This document shows, one piece after another, positions 45,650 to 61,442 of a stretch of DNA of 64,000 nt. Under the pieces are notes generated by a model. That model did not search any database. It had not been told where the DNA came from and saw nothing but the letters and a program-made list of their open reading frames with translations. The translations under genes and the position numbers were made by a program. The DNA is from Anastrepha obliqua (lineage: Eukaryota > Arthropoda > Insecta > Diptera > Tephritidae): positions 131,067,784-131,131,783 of the forward strand of contig NC_072893.1 of the NCBI RefSeq assembly GCF_027943255.1, given 5' to 3'. The number at the start of each line of letters is the position of its first letter. Within the stretch, counting starts at the first letter, position 1.

Positions 45650-46456
45650 ATCGCAACTACCATCATCATTAAAAAAAAAATATTTTACTGTAGTTACAGT
45701 ACCGAGGAAGGTACTGAAGGTTTGCTGAAATAATTGTAATAGAAATAATTTTCCTATGTTGAGTTTGTAAGTAAAACTTTATTTACAACATTGTACTCTT
45801 CTGTTAAGTTAAGTATATTTTTTACATGTATTCCAATAATAACAATTTTTCCTGATTTAAGATATAAAATTATGCATTACGATGTGTTTAGTATCATTTG
45901 AAAGCACTGATGTGCGACATTAGCCATAATTAATAAACGAAGTGTAAATTTTTCGGCTTCCTACAATTGAAAAAAAATAGCCCATTTATTTCTTGTTAAT
46001 ATTTTTGAAACAGGTTATTAGACAATAATTAATCAAATCTTACAGTTGGCTCTTACTTAAAGAATATAGCTTTCTTTAGATTTGATTTTTTTCGCTAAAT
46101 ACTATAACAGAAAAAACTGCGATAAAACTTAATTTTCGAAATAAAAACCGTGTTTTTGAAAAGTTTCATTTGTTAAATTTCTAATAAAAGCGTTAGTGAT
46201 ACTACAATAATGAATATATTATTTTCTTATGATTCTAATACGTGATAGATGACTATCAAACGACGTTCCCATCTTAACTAAATAGGCACCTGCACCATTC
46301 CACTTTCTACCCGCTGCTAAAAATATGCATGTTCGACATTTTTTCCAATCAATATAGTGACCAAAGAATGTTTCTCAGACTCCTTATTTGCATAAGTTCA
46401 AAACTCTACTTCACTAATGGTTTCCCTCAATGACTACCTAAATTTCCTTCTGCCAT
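45650..46456. other. convergent 3' regions of thioredoxin and AMPK alpha
   Basis: AT-rich DNA between the two stop codons, expected to hold both 3' UTRs. No repeat, RNA gene or extra frame was recognised. Confidence 0.6.
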
Positions 46457-49782
<3,326 letters not shown>

Positions 49783-50343
49783 ATGCTTTTCATACCATTT
49801 ACGTCTGCGCAAAGCGTATACGCCTATCTCATTGTCTTTATTATTACATGGAGCAACATGCAAAAGGGCGTCGAAGCCGGCGCAAATATTACTGCTGCGG
49901 CCGGCGTCGCAGCTACTGCTGAGGCAGCGGTAGCTTCTACACCACCCGCAGCGATTGTGGAAGATGAATCTTTTATAACCCACCCACCGCCGCATTTTCT
50001 AAGCAATGGTGAAATAAGTGCTTTATTTGCGAAGCTTCAGGATCTTTTTCCACATCTCGCTTCGAAATATTCCATCGGCAAAACGGTGAAGGGTCGTGAA
50101 ATATATGCGCTTGCGTTGACAGCACGCAGCAAAAATGACAAAAATGGTAATCTGTTGCGACCGCTGGTTAAGGTGACTGCCAATATACACGGTGATGAGA
50201 CGCTCGGTAGACAAATGGTGATATTTCTAGCACAATACTTGACAAAAAATTACGCGAACCTGCCGGAGGTGCAACGACTGCTGAACAACACTGAAATCCA
50301 CTTATTGCCCAGTTGCAATCCTGACGGCTTTGCGGCAGCAAAG
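49783..50343 (+). CDS. svr: silver, carboxypeptidase D: first coding exon (signal peptide and start of the first catalytic domain)
   Basis: Carboxypeptidase D is a transmembrane M14 metallocarboxypeptidase of the secretory pathway that trims C-terminal Lys/Arg from peptides. This exon encodes 187 residues and ends exactly at a phase-0 donor (AAG followed by GTAAGTATTAG). Residues of about 1-26 are hydrophobic (VYAYLIVFIITW), a signal peptide, followed by an Ala-rich linker. The peptidase domain starts near ALFAKLQDLFPHLASKYSIG. KVTANIHGDETLGRQMVIFL carries the first zinc ligands H136 and E139, and LLPSCNPDGF is conserved. The third zinc ligand and catalytic Glu lie in later exons. None of these (for example an NRDFPD box) is found further right, so intron 1 is longer than 13.6 kb. 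Fly orthologues also have a very long first intron, with alternative first exons. Confidence 0.93.
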
Positions 50344-52869
50344 GTAAGTATTAGCTGAAAAATGAAAATATGCAATAATAATAATGCGAGTAAAAACTTA
50401 AGAGACTCAAATACATAATCTACTGCTCATAAATAAACGCGATACTTATAGGCACTTGTTTCAAATAAGGTGATGAAGATTGAGGAAACAAGTACCTGTC
50501 AAGAGGATTATTCCTTGAGCAAAGCTTAAACAAATACAATTCGAATTGAACCAAATTGCAAATATGTATGTATAAATGAAAACAAGCAAATTACTTTACT
50601 ATCCAAAAAATAAGAAAGTTACATATAATTTTGGAGGTTGCTTTAAAGTTCATGGGAATACCGTCTTTCGAAAGAAAGATCAAATCACAATTTTGCCTCA
50701 CATATCACAGATTACTTCCATGTTTTTTCTGCCTACTGCTTTAAAATTTTTCTGTTTTATTTGCTTCGGTTGAGAGGTTGGAGTCCGAAGTAATGATATG
50801 TTTAATTTAACTTCAATTAATTGTGTATGCAAGCGAAAAACAGATGTATTACACAGATAAAAAGAAAAAAAACCAAGAAGAAAACCAAAACCTCTCTCTA
50901 ATTTTTTATTATTCTGAAAAACCAAATGTACCATTGCAGATGGCGATTACTTGGCCTGTGAATGTGTGTTTTGCTTTTTAATTCTATCATCTTAAAATAT
51001 CGTGCATTAGTAACATTTGTGAAACATTTGTGCCTTAGCAGCATTCTGAGGCAACATATTGCATTGCAATAATAAATAGCAGCACTCCTTAAAACTCAAT
51101 AATGAATTCGCGAAAAAACTAAAAATTTCCATAAGGGTATACCAGTGTTAAGCCTTTCATACAAATCTGTGTACATATTGGTAGTAGAAACATAACACTC
51201 ATTAACACTTCTATGTATACATTTTCACATTTTTAACCATTTAATGATCCATTTCCTTCAAGAAATGTTTGCTCCCATTTTTTGTAGCCAATGACTACAA
51301 TTCAGTTTTTATTTCTAGACTTACTGTTTAATATTGCTTTTCGGTTTTACTTCTTCTCTCACTAAAATACTTTCTACAGAAAAAGAAAATTTGAAATTAT
51401 TAACTAAAAATTATTTTTCCCAAGCAAATCTGAAATTGCTTTGATATACAGTGCTGGGAAAATAATATAAATAAAAAATGTTCAGTATGTACATATGTAT
51501 ATACTATAAATTTAGTTTTAAATTTAAATTTACGTAAAGTCGTTTCTATTATTTTTTTCGACACTGTAATCTCCTAAAAAATATGCATACAAATGCTGGT
51601 TTGTTAAGGTTTCGCGATGTGAAATGAATGTAACAAAAATAGACAAAGAAAAAGATGCTTGTTTCGAATTACCATATAAAATTTTAGAAATGCAAAACAA
51701 GGGAAGTCTTGTTTTCGATTTATAATGATAAGCGAGTCAATATGTATTTTGATGATTAACAAAATATTGGGTTAACTAATAAAGTCAAATATATAATTAA
51801 TAATAAAATATAAATCTTATAGTTTCATGTCGCCTCGGAGCGACTCCTATGAAAATTTCCTTTTTCAAAGTAAACAATTTTGTGCAAAGCTTATTCTATT
51901 TATCAGTTTTTGCAGTGAACAATTTAAGAATACTACTTAGTTTTATTTTATTGAAGATTTGGCATTTTTTATTGGAAGTTTTTAATTTAGCAAAAAATAC
52001 CGAAGCATAATTTTGAATAACTTTAAAATATACATATGTATTTGCAAAATCAGCAAACGTATAAATAAACACATCATGCATATGTATGTGTGTACATACA
52101 CCCCACACAACAGACATGTGATAAGCTGGGTTCTGCCTAAATGAATCCGAGCCGAATGTGGGGTTGTTTTTATTCATTATACGAGTATACGACATATCTT
52201 TATCTCCCATTTGCATTGAGGTTTTTTTTTGTTTGTAGCTACAAATAAATGTTACTACTATGTATGTATGTATGCATGAATGCGCGTATCAAAATGTTGC
52301 TGCTTCAAGTATCTCAGTTGTTGTACGCTAGTGTGAAGTACCACTATCTTCTTCCAATAACAACCTTTAATGACTACCGAGAGACTGAGAGGTAGCTGTC
52401 ACAGTTTCACGAAACGAACTGTGTATTTGTATGAAAATGCAAATAATAGCAATAAACAATGTAAGAAATGATGAAGACAAACAGCAACAACACAAGCAAT
52501 GAGATATACATATTGCATGTAGATAAATTACATTACATATGTATGCATATGTGTGCAATAACTACATGTAAGTAGCTACAAACCATAGCATTTTGTCACG
52601 TGCCTTCTCTACTTGTGATAAGAAGGCGGGCGCTCAATAGTGGAATGAACTGCGAAAAAATGAATCGAAGACAAGTCAACGATGCGGCCTAGTAAATGCC
52701 CGTGTTTTCTGACTTTTTTTCTTGTTGTAACTTCCACTTGAAAATTTCAACAATAATGGAAAATAAATTTCAAAATTCCAGTTCGAATGTTTTCTTCCGG
52801 CAACGCCTTCTTACTTTTTATTTATTTGCATATATACATATATATAAAATTCAAATTATGTATGTATCT
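50344..52869 (+). other. silver intron 1, left part
   Basis: AT-rich intron DNA with TATGTATG-type runs. No exon, RNA gene or transposon end was recognised. The same intron continues to the window edge and carries the elements listed below. Confidence 0.55.
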
Positions 52870-53839
52870 ATAGATCGACTTGCGTCCTAAACGCATAAAC
52901 CGATCGTAACCAAATTTGAAACACGAACTAGATACCTTACCGGGATGGTCATGGGCTAAAAAATATTTTGATATATATAGGGGGCGTGGCACCTCCCATA
53001 CAAATGGAATTTTTAACAGTCCGTATTTCTGGAAGTATTTACGTTAGACTACTGAAATTTGGTAAGGGGTTATATGACATTAATCCTTACCACATCCAGA
53101 AAAACTGCGTATAACGAAAAAGGGGGCGTGGCACCTCCCATACAACTGGAATTTTGTATAGTCCATATCTCTGGAAGTATTTAGGCTAGACCAATGAAAT
53201 TTGGGAAGGGGTTATATGAGGTTAATCCCATATAAATGCAATTTTTCATTGTCCATATCTCCGGAAGTATTTGGGCTAGACAACTGAAATTTGGTAAGAG
53301 ATTATATAAGGTTAGTACCTAACACCTGCATGAAAACTGGTGATAGCTAGAAATGGGGCGCGACACCTCCTATACAAATGGGATTTTTCATGCTGCATAT
53401 CACTGGACGCATTTATGGTAGAATACCAAAAATTGGTAAAAAGTTTAATGAAGCTAGTATTTAGTACTCCTAGAAAAAATATGAGCTTAGAGAAAAATTG
53501 GGGTTAGACCATTTGATATTGAAACGAATTTATATTATCAACGATAGAGGTATTGCTGAATTGAATGCATTCTCTTATTGGTAAAGCTTTATCGGTAAGT
53601 AAACAGTCCAGCAATCTAACCAACTCAGGTTTTACCCATGGCCAATTATATGTACCCTGCTCCAGAGTTGGCGCACCGAAAAATCTTTTTATTTATACTC
53701 AAAATAATATAACAAAAAATGTCGTATATCCGTTCGTTTTAAATAATACCTAAACTGACTTAAAAAAGTTAAAGTTGTTTTATTTACATTGCATACTTTT
53801 TGATAGAAATGTGGGGTGAAACCCACGGGTATAAGCTAG
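52870..53839 (+). mobile_element. Helitron-like element with minisatellite interior
   Basis: The right end is the classic form: a short hairpin ACCCACGGGT (53821-53830), six bases, then CTAG (53836-53839) next to T. The interior is dominated by irregular GGGGGCGTGGCACCTCCCAT repeats. There is no Rep/helicase frame, so it is non-autonomous. The left end is not certain; TCTATAGATCGACTTGCGTC near 52867 is a candidate. A related terminus, on the opposite strand, lies at 57499. Confidence 0.65.
52979..53460 (+). repeat. irregular tandem repeat, four units of about 100-145 bp
   Basis: Each unit holds GGGGCGTGGCACCTCCCATA, then CCATATCTCTGGAAGTATTT, then GAAATTTGGTAAGGGGTTAT. Units start near 52979, 53122 and 53354, with a shortened one near 53224. 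Divergence between units shows the array is old. Confidence 0.8.
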
Positions 53840-53950
53840 TTGTATAATATATGTATATATTTTTTGTTTTGTTTACGCTATCATTTTGTGTGTGTCAGTG
53901 TGTAATTTTGAGTCATCTTCATCAATTAAAACAACCGACTGGTTAGGTAA

Positions 53951-54064
53951 CGTTCCCACGACAGTCGGTTCTACGTTACCGGAACGGCCAAGGACTGTCA
54001 CTTCAGGAGTATTCCCCATATATGTATGTATGGGGAATGATTATGCTGCTACAACAACAACAAT
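53951..54064 (+). mobile_element. very short non-autonomous derivative of the 2A-bearing LINE family (SINE-like)
   Basis: The first 40 bases (CGTTCCCACGACAGTCGGTT, CTACGTTACCGGAA) resemble the 5' end of the LINE at 27156 (CATTCCCATGGCAGCCGGTT...). The last 25 bases (GCTGCTACAACAACAACAAC) match that LINE's 3' tail at 23232. Only about 50 bases separate the two ends. No clear target duplication was found. Confidence 0.6.
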
Positions 54065-55254
54065 TGGTTTGGCAAAACCGTTAGCGTTTAAATCGGAATT
54101 CATTGATGCCAGTTCGTACGTAAGCACTTACAGTTGTGTACAAAGTAATATGTATACAAAAGTAAATAAAATTGGAAGATTTTAGTAGTTAACAAAACTA
54201 ATTCATTGCTTATAAAGCTGAAGCTGAAGCAATTGTTGTGCCATATTTTTTTTGTTTCACACCTTGCTTTAGTCGGTTAATAATGTCGTACTTGGTCCGA
54301 TTATCTATATTGAGATTTATAAAAGCAAATTTTTCAACGCAAATTTATTTATAAGCCGATCACAATTAACAAAGCAAGCAAGTAATTGAAGACCTGCCAG
54401 ATTTATTATAACAAAGATTTATAGACACAGCTGACTAAAATGTTGGCACAGTTTTTGTTAGTGAAATATTCAATTCAATATTCGGTGCAACTTAATCACA
54501 TAAGATATCGATTTTTAATGATAACTTATTTCGTATTAACTGTAAGATCGCCTTAAACAAGATTCTCTGAAAATTGTTTAACCTAATCTAAGCTAAAAGA
54601 CGAAAAGAATATGTATTTTCTCGAAATTCGCCTGGTTATTTTAACCCGAGACCTGACGACGGTTCGTTCTAGCCCAATATTTTATCGCAAAGTACTGTAT
54701 ATTCTTTTGTTGAAACAATGGTTCAGTGTCTAAAAAATAACACATTTTATAAAAGTTCTCTGCTGATTAACAGAGAGAAAATCAATGTCACTGAATCTAA
54801 GCTTTACTTAAAACCTATGCCTTTCACTTTCAAAAAACACTTTTGAATACCTGTACTTTCACGAAATAATTTGTCTGAGAGAAAATCTGGCTTGTTCTGG
54901 CTTCATACAACAAAGCATTAACTTTTCTTGAAAGTAATGACGTCTTTCGAAAGTGTTCAAATGTATGTATAATATTTTCTAAAGAGATTATTCTTTTTGT
55001 AACGCGTAGGTCAAAAAATTACACCGTTAATCGGTGCGGGTGTTTTTCATTTTACTTGGGTGTGCAATAAATTCTGATTCTTAGTTGTGCTTAATAATTT
55101 TCACACAACTGTATAGTATACATATATTTTATTTATGTGTTTTCCCATTTATTCCAATGTGTTTTTGTTTTTACCAAACTGTATTAACCATATAGGCTAA
55201 AAAAAAAATTGCCGAAAACTTGTCCATTTTACAATACTAATACATATACATACA
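54065..55254 (+). other. silver intron 1 between elements
   Basis: AT-rich DNA. No exon or recognisable element. Confidence 0.5.
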
Positions 55255-55256
55255 TA

Positions 55257-56537
55257 CAGGGTGAACGATATGAAGTGTTACCAACTTCACACTGCTTGTA
55301 TCTATGTAACAGCTCATGACATCAACGTCAAAATTGTTCTAATGACAGTTCAACATATTGTTTATAAGCCATCAAAAGCATTTGCGTCCCAGTTTTGTTG
55401 AACTTTTTTTTTCTGTGATGGAATTCAAACGTAATAGTGTTATATTTGGCTGGAAAATCACAACCAGTCATTATCAAAGTGAATAAAATGTTTGCGTATC
55501 GCACTATAGAACGTTACAATAATACTGGTAGCATTGCAAAACGCTATGGAGGTGGACCAAAAAAAACCGCAACAACGCCAGAAAGTGAAGGCTCGACTTG
55601 AACGAAATCCCTGTCGAAGTGGAAGAAAAATGGCCAAAGAACTGAAAATATCGCAAGACAGCATTCGACGCATATTGAAAAACGAGCTCAAGGTAAAGGC
55701 TTACAAGTTCCGAAAAGCACACGATCTTTCACCCCAGCAAAAAAAAGCTCGGTGCGAAAGAGCAAAGGAGTTGTTGCGCTTGCACGAACGTGGCGAATTT
55801 CCTAACATTGCGTTTTCTGATGAAAACAATTTTCCAATTGAGCAGTTCATAAACACTCAAAACGATCGTGTTTACTTGACCGAACGCTCATACGAGAATT
55901 CGAGCCTACGTATGGCCACTCGAAGCAATTTCCCATCGCAAGTAATGGTTTGGGCCACGGTGACCGCTGATGGACGCTCTCTAATCGTTTTTATCGAGCG
56001 TGGGGTCAAAGCAAATGCGAGTTATTATGGGGAAAATGTCTTAGAAGCTGCTTTAGAGCCGTGGACACGCAAACATTTCGGTCGTAGACCATGGACGTTC
56101 CAACAGGACTCGGCACCGTCTCATAAAGCTCGTGTGAACCAAGAATGGTTAAAAAATCATGTTCCACATTTCATTTCGTCCACACAATGGCTTTCGAATT
56201 CGCCAGACGCAAATCCGATGGACTATTCCATCTGGTCCATTTTGGAGAGCAAGGTGAGGACTATAAAATATGCCAGTATGGATGCGCTGAAAAAAGCGAT
56301 TATACGAGAAAAAAGCGATTATAAAATACCTCAATATCACATTCGTACAGCATGCAACTCATTTTTTGACCGTTTGAAGGCTATAGTCAAGGCAAAATGT
56401 CATATCGAGCTAAAGCGAATGTATGTTAAAATTGTAATTATTTTTGAACAATTTTGCCTCTGAAATCAATAAAAGCTAATTTCACACAAAAAAGTTATGG
56501 TGTTTTGAATAGGTAACACTTTATATCGTTCACCCTG
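55257..56537 (+). mobile_element. maT-like (DD37D) mariner-superfamily element with TIRs and TA duplications
   Basis: 1,281 bp, the normal size for the group. The 26-bp inverted ends start CAGGGTGAACGATATGAAGT on the left, with one difference on the right, and are flanked by TA (55255-55256 and 56538-56539). It carries a nearly complete transposase on the plus strand with a broken N-terminal region. Clean ends suggest a recent arrival. Confidence 0.92.
55488..56463 (+). pseudogene. maT-like transposase, frameshifted near its N-terminus
   Basis: The long frame (55534-56463) encodes the second helix-turn-helix (SGRKMAKELKISQDSIRRIL) and the whole catalytic domain: D in IAFSDENNF, D in FQQDSAPSHKA and D in NSPDANPMDYSIW. 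37 residues separate the second and third acids, which is the maT signature. The first helix-turn-helix lies in another frame from the ATG at 55488 (MFAYRTIERYNNTGSIAKRY, then GGPKKTATTPE), and the join near 55578 needs a one-base shift. The protein is therefore probably not made intact, although the catalytic triad is present. It is on the same strand as silver, inside its intron. Confidence 0.85.
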
Positions 56538-56539
56538 TA

Positions 56540-57496
56540 TATATGTATGCAAAGCAAGTGGCTTCTGATGCCGCAGTACAAAAAACGTGTTTATTTTCAT
56601 GCTGTCAAATAAGGGTACGTCAAATACTTATTCCACATTGTTTAATACTTTGGTTTTAGCTTAGTTGCTTTAAATGCCGCTTTACGCCTATTATTCGTTA
56701 AAAACTTTAAGGTTTCTTGCTGGCGCCCATAAATGCTTGCTGACACCTTCTGCTGCCTTCTTTGTTTCTATTTTATGAGTTTTTTGCCTCGATTGCTTTT
56801 GCGTTATTTTCGCTTAAATATTTTGCTTTCTGTTTTATGGCTTGACTTTTCAATTTTCATCTTAATTTTTTTCGTCAAACCTTTCGCAGTGCAGTCGCGG
56901 AGCGCTTTTTTGAAAGTAAATTTGTTTGCGCTTTTTTTATGTTTTGTGATGCCTTCAATAAATTGTTGGCTTAGAAATAACTGTATTTAAAGATAAATTA
57001 TTCCTTCCTTTCTTTTGTGGTTACGTTTCTTTATGATTTCACGCTTTTCGGAATATATATATTTTTTTTTATATTTTTGTATTTGTGCTTCTCTTTATTC
57101 CTCTATTTCGCCTAATTTTTCATCTTTCATTGAATTTTATTAGATCTCTATATGAATTTAAGTGGCATAATTTTACATATTTCTCGTAATTAATGCCAAT
57201 TATTTGAGATGACGCCTTTCACTTCACACTACTTTTCCTCAAAGGCCCCCTATAGCGTTTCATTGAGTCACATTTGAAATGTTCCAGTTTTTGTTATTGC
57301 TCCATGGCAATACAACCACTTCTGAAAGAAAGTCGTCAGTTAGGCAGAGCAAAAAAACATATTATCATATTTTAAGCTGAAATTTCATATTTTTCATGAC
57401 CTCAGCACCCGTCGCAGATAAGGTTAGTTTAATCAGTAAATTTCCATTTAAGGAGACAGATACCGGCCATATTTTCCTTGATTTAAAATTATTTAA
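56540..57496 (+). other. silver intron 1 between elements
   Basis: T-rich intron DNA. No exon, element end or RNA gene seen. Confidence 0.5.
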
Positions 57497-57498
57497 AA

Positions 57499-57560
57499 CT
57501 AGCTTTAACCCGCGGCCCCGCTCGCGTCGGAGTTGAATTTGAATTTGAAAAGGTCGCACC
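57499..57560 (-). mobile_element. 3' terminus of a second Helitron-like element
   Basis: On the minus strand the sequence reads CGGGGCCGCGGGTTAAAGCTAG and then T. It shares CCxCGGGTxxAAGCTAG with the end at 53821-53839. Only the terminal part is recognisable before a LINE relic begins. Confidence 0.55.
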
Positions 57561-57569
57561 AAGGAGCAC

Positions 57570-58455
57570 CAGGAGGTTTGGTGGCTCCTAAAACACTCAG
57601 GCTAAAGAGCCCATTGTATTTAAAGCTCTGGAAAGGAGGTAGATAGTCAAGTAGGGAAGGAGAAAAGTATCAGAGAAAGAGATAGGAAAGAATAGAGATA
57701 GTTAGTCCTGTGAGAATTTTCCAGATTCTTTGGTAAATCTGTAAATATCCTCCAGTTTTAGAGAACGAATATTACTCATTCTCTTAACATCGGAACCCAA
57801 TACTCATAGCCGTGCTGTAGCAAAGGCAAGACACTCACAGAGAAAGTGCTCAGTACTATCCGCCTCCTCCAAGCATGACAGCCATACCGGGTCCTCGATG
57901 ATTGCAATGGTGGTCATATGCTGGCCCCATTGGTTGTGTCCTGTAATGATGCCGACCATCAACTGAATGTCTTTCCTTCTAAGTTTTAGTAGAAAATTTT
58001 ACAGTTTTCTGTTCGGACTTGTCACAAAACACTTTGCAGTTCTGCACCGTTCCAGACCGGACCATCGCTCTTTATGTAGTATAGATTTCCTACATAATCG
58101 CTGATCCAATTCTTGATTCCTGCGGAACTGATTCCGATTATTGGCTCTGGCCCCTGTGGGGGCACCGCTGATCCACGGTTGGCCAATTCGCCGGCGATTT
58201 CGTTTCCTTGAACACCGGAGTGTCCCGGAACCCATATAAGTACAAGCCTGTTTTGTCTTGCGACAGAATTAAGCTTCTTACATTCTTGAACAATCTTTGA
58301 GGTTTGCTTCGCGTTCTTCAGGGCCTTCAATGCAGCCTGACTGTCACTGAAAACTCCAATCTGTTTCCCGCTCCATCTCCTCTCGATTATCCATTCGGCA
58401 ACTTTCGGGATGGCAAAAACTTCTGTTTGGAAAACAGTTGCCATTCCCCCCATAG
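57570..58455 (-). mobile_element. RNase H and C-terminal relic of a LINE (5'-truncated)
   Basis: The frame 58453-58022 gives an RNase H segment: TEVFAIPKVAEWII, GVFSDSQAALKALK (catalytic Asp) and LIWVPGHSGVQGNEIAGELA (His/Asp box). After a frameshift the typical ending follows (about 57990-57830): LMVGIITGHNQWGQHM and a CLEEADSTEHFLCEC finger. This order is found in I-, LOA- and R1-related LINEs with RNase H. It is cut at its 5' side and broken, so it is dead. Confidence 0.75.
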
Positions 58456-60530
58456 CATAGGAGTAGGAGTAGTTTTGAGGGATTTAGGATATGTATATAA
58501 AATAATAATTAATAATTAATTACCATAATATTACAATACCAGACATCCGTTGCTATGTCTGTTGGAAGGGAGTGTCATCATAAAAACATGCCTATAACCT
58601 TCATTGGGTGAAAATATGAATGTATAATAATTTTTACGTCATTTGGTGTTGTCGTTTCGTAGTGATGCGCGGACAACGTACAGACATTCACCTTTATAGT
58701 ATAGATAAAGAAGTCAATATATTTTTTTCTAAATTGGCATACAGTTTATACATTAAAATAATATACAATTTTTTTTATTTTAATCATTTAAAATGGCGGA
58801 TATACACTCAATTCTTCCAGGAAGGTCACAGCGGGGCTTCTCAATCGGCGGGAATTGTAGCATCGACGTCAGTGACCTGAATACAAAAAACCAAACATTT
58901 TTCTTGTTTATTAATGTCATAATTACTATATAAATTAACAATAAATGGAAAAAAAATCGTAGAATAAAATGCTTAAAAAAACAATAAATGGAAAAAAATC
59001 ATGGAATAAAATGCTTAAAAAAAATTGCTTCGAAAAAATTATTTTTTCCAAAAATGTTCGAAAACTTGAAACACATAGAAAGTAATATCATTAAAAAGAT
59101 GTGTGCGAAATTTCAGGGGATCGATCAATAACTTTTCGAGTTATCGTGTACGCCAATCCGAAAAATATAGTTTTGAGAAAAATGTGTCTAAAATCGGCAA
59201 CGTAACTATACTTCTCCCAGCGCTCGAACGCAAAGAACAGAGTCGTCACGGTTGACGATCTATAATATAAGAAATACTTAAATTTACGCTCTAAATTTTA
59301 AATTTTCATTTAAAAAGTACCTCATGCAGCTGATTCAGCATTGTAAACTATGTTTTGTTTTCAACTGATTGCGCCAAACGTTGGCTGTGTGAGGCTCCTA
59401 TTACGTATGTCCGTTGACAGCTAATTAGAAACGCAGTATTTTGACTACTTTAATTTGTTTTTTAGTTTCCAACAATTTTTTTATAAAAACAACAAATATC
59501 ATATAAGTCAAAATTTAAAGCTTTGTATATTTTGCATTAATCACTAGCTCACTAGTTTCCATATTTCCAGTTCAGTGTAGTCTTTTCTAGGAATTTTGCA
59601 CTCCTCTTTTTAATTTTTGTTTTCCACCAACACTCACTCACTCACTCAGCAGTCATTTCTATCCCACTGACAAGTCAAATGAAACTGGTTTTTCCTCTTT
59701 TCTCTTCCATTATAAAGCAGAATGATACGCCGCAAATTGAACGAAATAAAGCAATCGTCGTTATTTATGTAAATAGTACACGGAACGGAAATGACATAAA
59801 AATGACAGCATTAGATATGTTAGAGATGTGCGAGTTACAAAACAAATTACGCCAATTTCTCCGATCTCACATAAAAAACAAAACAAAATTATGGAGAGCA
59901 ATGTTTTTGATTCCATGTTTTTTTTTTAATTTTTTGTCTCTGAACGTAAAATAGAACGTTTTTTGGTTTATTATCTGAATTCTACTGTGGACGTACTATC
60001 GACTAAAAAAATGCTTCTACTGATACGAGTTCCATCTGCATTTAAAAAGGTCACAAAAGCCAATACAAACACAAATACAAAAATTACTTATGTATGTGCA
60101 AGCAAAAATATTCCAAAAAATCTGCTGCCACGAAAGTTGCTCTAATACATGGCGTCTGTAGCGAGAAGGACAACTGCTGACGTATATTTAGCTAACCCTC
60201 GACCGCATATCCTGTCGTCCTTCCGTTATTATATACTACGGTTGTTTTTGCTATTTACACATACAGGCTTATTTGTATGTATATAAACATATGTACATAT
60301 TTATTATTGATCTGTTCATTCACAAATTGATTCATACACAATAGAAGCTGAATCTTTGTAGATGCCAATTGACGTCGTTTTTCTTGGGTGAATGACAGTC
60401 TAAAAACAAAACTGAAGTAAGTCGTAAAACTGCGCAAAGGATATCATATAGCACTAGAAAGCTATTCTTGGGCTATCACGCGTCACATGCAAAGCGAAAT
60501 TTTTAATAGATATGTATATATATATACTTC
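58456..60530 (+). other. silver intron 1, with minor repeats
   Basis: No exon recognised. A 40-bp tandem duplication lies at 58938-59022. Around 59100-59165 the phrase CGAGTTATCGTGTACGCC, with nearby A-rich runs, looks like old transposon DNA I cannot classify. Confidence 0.45.
58938..59022 (+). repeat. two-copy tandem repeat of about 40 bp
   Basis: AACAATAAATGGAAAAAAAT, then CGTAGAATAAAATGCTTAAA, repeated directly with two or three changes. Confidence 0.8.
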
Positions 60531-60700
60531 TTCTTCTTCTTAATTGGCGCGATAACCGCTTACGCGATTTTGGCCGAGTTTAACAAAGCGCGCCAGTCGT
60601 TTCTTTCTCGTGCTAACCGGTGCCAATTGGACACACCAAGTGAAGCCAAGTCCTTCTCCACCTGATCTTTCCAACGCAGAGGGGGCCTTCCTCTTCCTAT
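60531..60700 (-). mobile_element. 3' end of a 5'-truncated LINE, tail (AAG)n
   Basis: The minus strand encodes GRGRPPLRWKDQVEKDLASL, then GVSNWHRLARERNDWRALLN and a stop, a C-terminus very common in insect endonuclease/RT proteins. The sequence then runs to CGCGCCAATTAAGAAGAAGA, ending at about 60531. About 170 bp are kept. Confidence 0.78.
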
Positions 60701-61442
60701 ACATACAAACATGTATAAATAGAAGTACATGGAAGCGTTGGCGTAATAAAAACTTCTCATGCAGCATCTGCTCTGTATTAAAGTCAAATTTCAATATGCG
60801 TGTATTGAAATTCTGGCGTTATCAACTTTTCTAAGTTGGATATTTGAGATTTCGTTTACACGCAATAGCTGCTTTCGATTCGCCAAGAAAAAAATTGAAT
60901 GTAAAAGCAACAACAGTTTAGCAATTTTCAATCAACTTTCTTTCAGGCGGCTTGCTTAATCCAGTGTATTCAAGTGTAGTCAGTTGCCTTTATAACGAAG
61001 CCGTTGGGACCGACCAAACACTTAGTTTTAGGGGAGCTCCCATTATAGAGGAGTTAAAAACGACGAGTTGTTCTTGGCAATCAACGACTTGAAGTATTAT
61101 AGAATTTTCTTTTTGTTTGTTATAATGGTTAAGAGGTGATATTCCATATTAAATTTTTTGCGTAAGCGATAAGGTATTGCTTGTCTCTTTACTAAGGCGA
61201 TAACCTCAATTTAAGGGCACGTGTAGAAACAATTGTAATGCAAAAATTTACTGTTACATTGTTTTAAGTTCCCCATGCAAATTGTTTTTGAACTTTGGTA
61301 AATTCGACATACGTTATTAAAAAAAAAATGTCCCTTGCATTTGAACAAATTCATTATAGGTGAGTTATTCTGTATGGGAAAATCTGTTTCGTCGTTAATG
61401 AATTCGTTACGGAGAGGAATTCGGTGTGGAGAGGCTCTAATA
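60701..61442 (+). other. silver intron 1
   Basis: No exon or repeat recognised. Confidence 0.45.

Noticed and set aside
52979..53460. CRISPR-like array
   Set aside because: Units are long, diverged and directly adjacent without unique spacers, in a eukaryotic intron.
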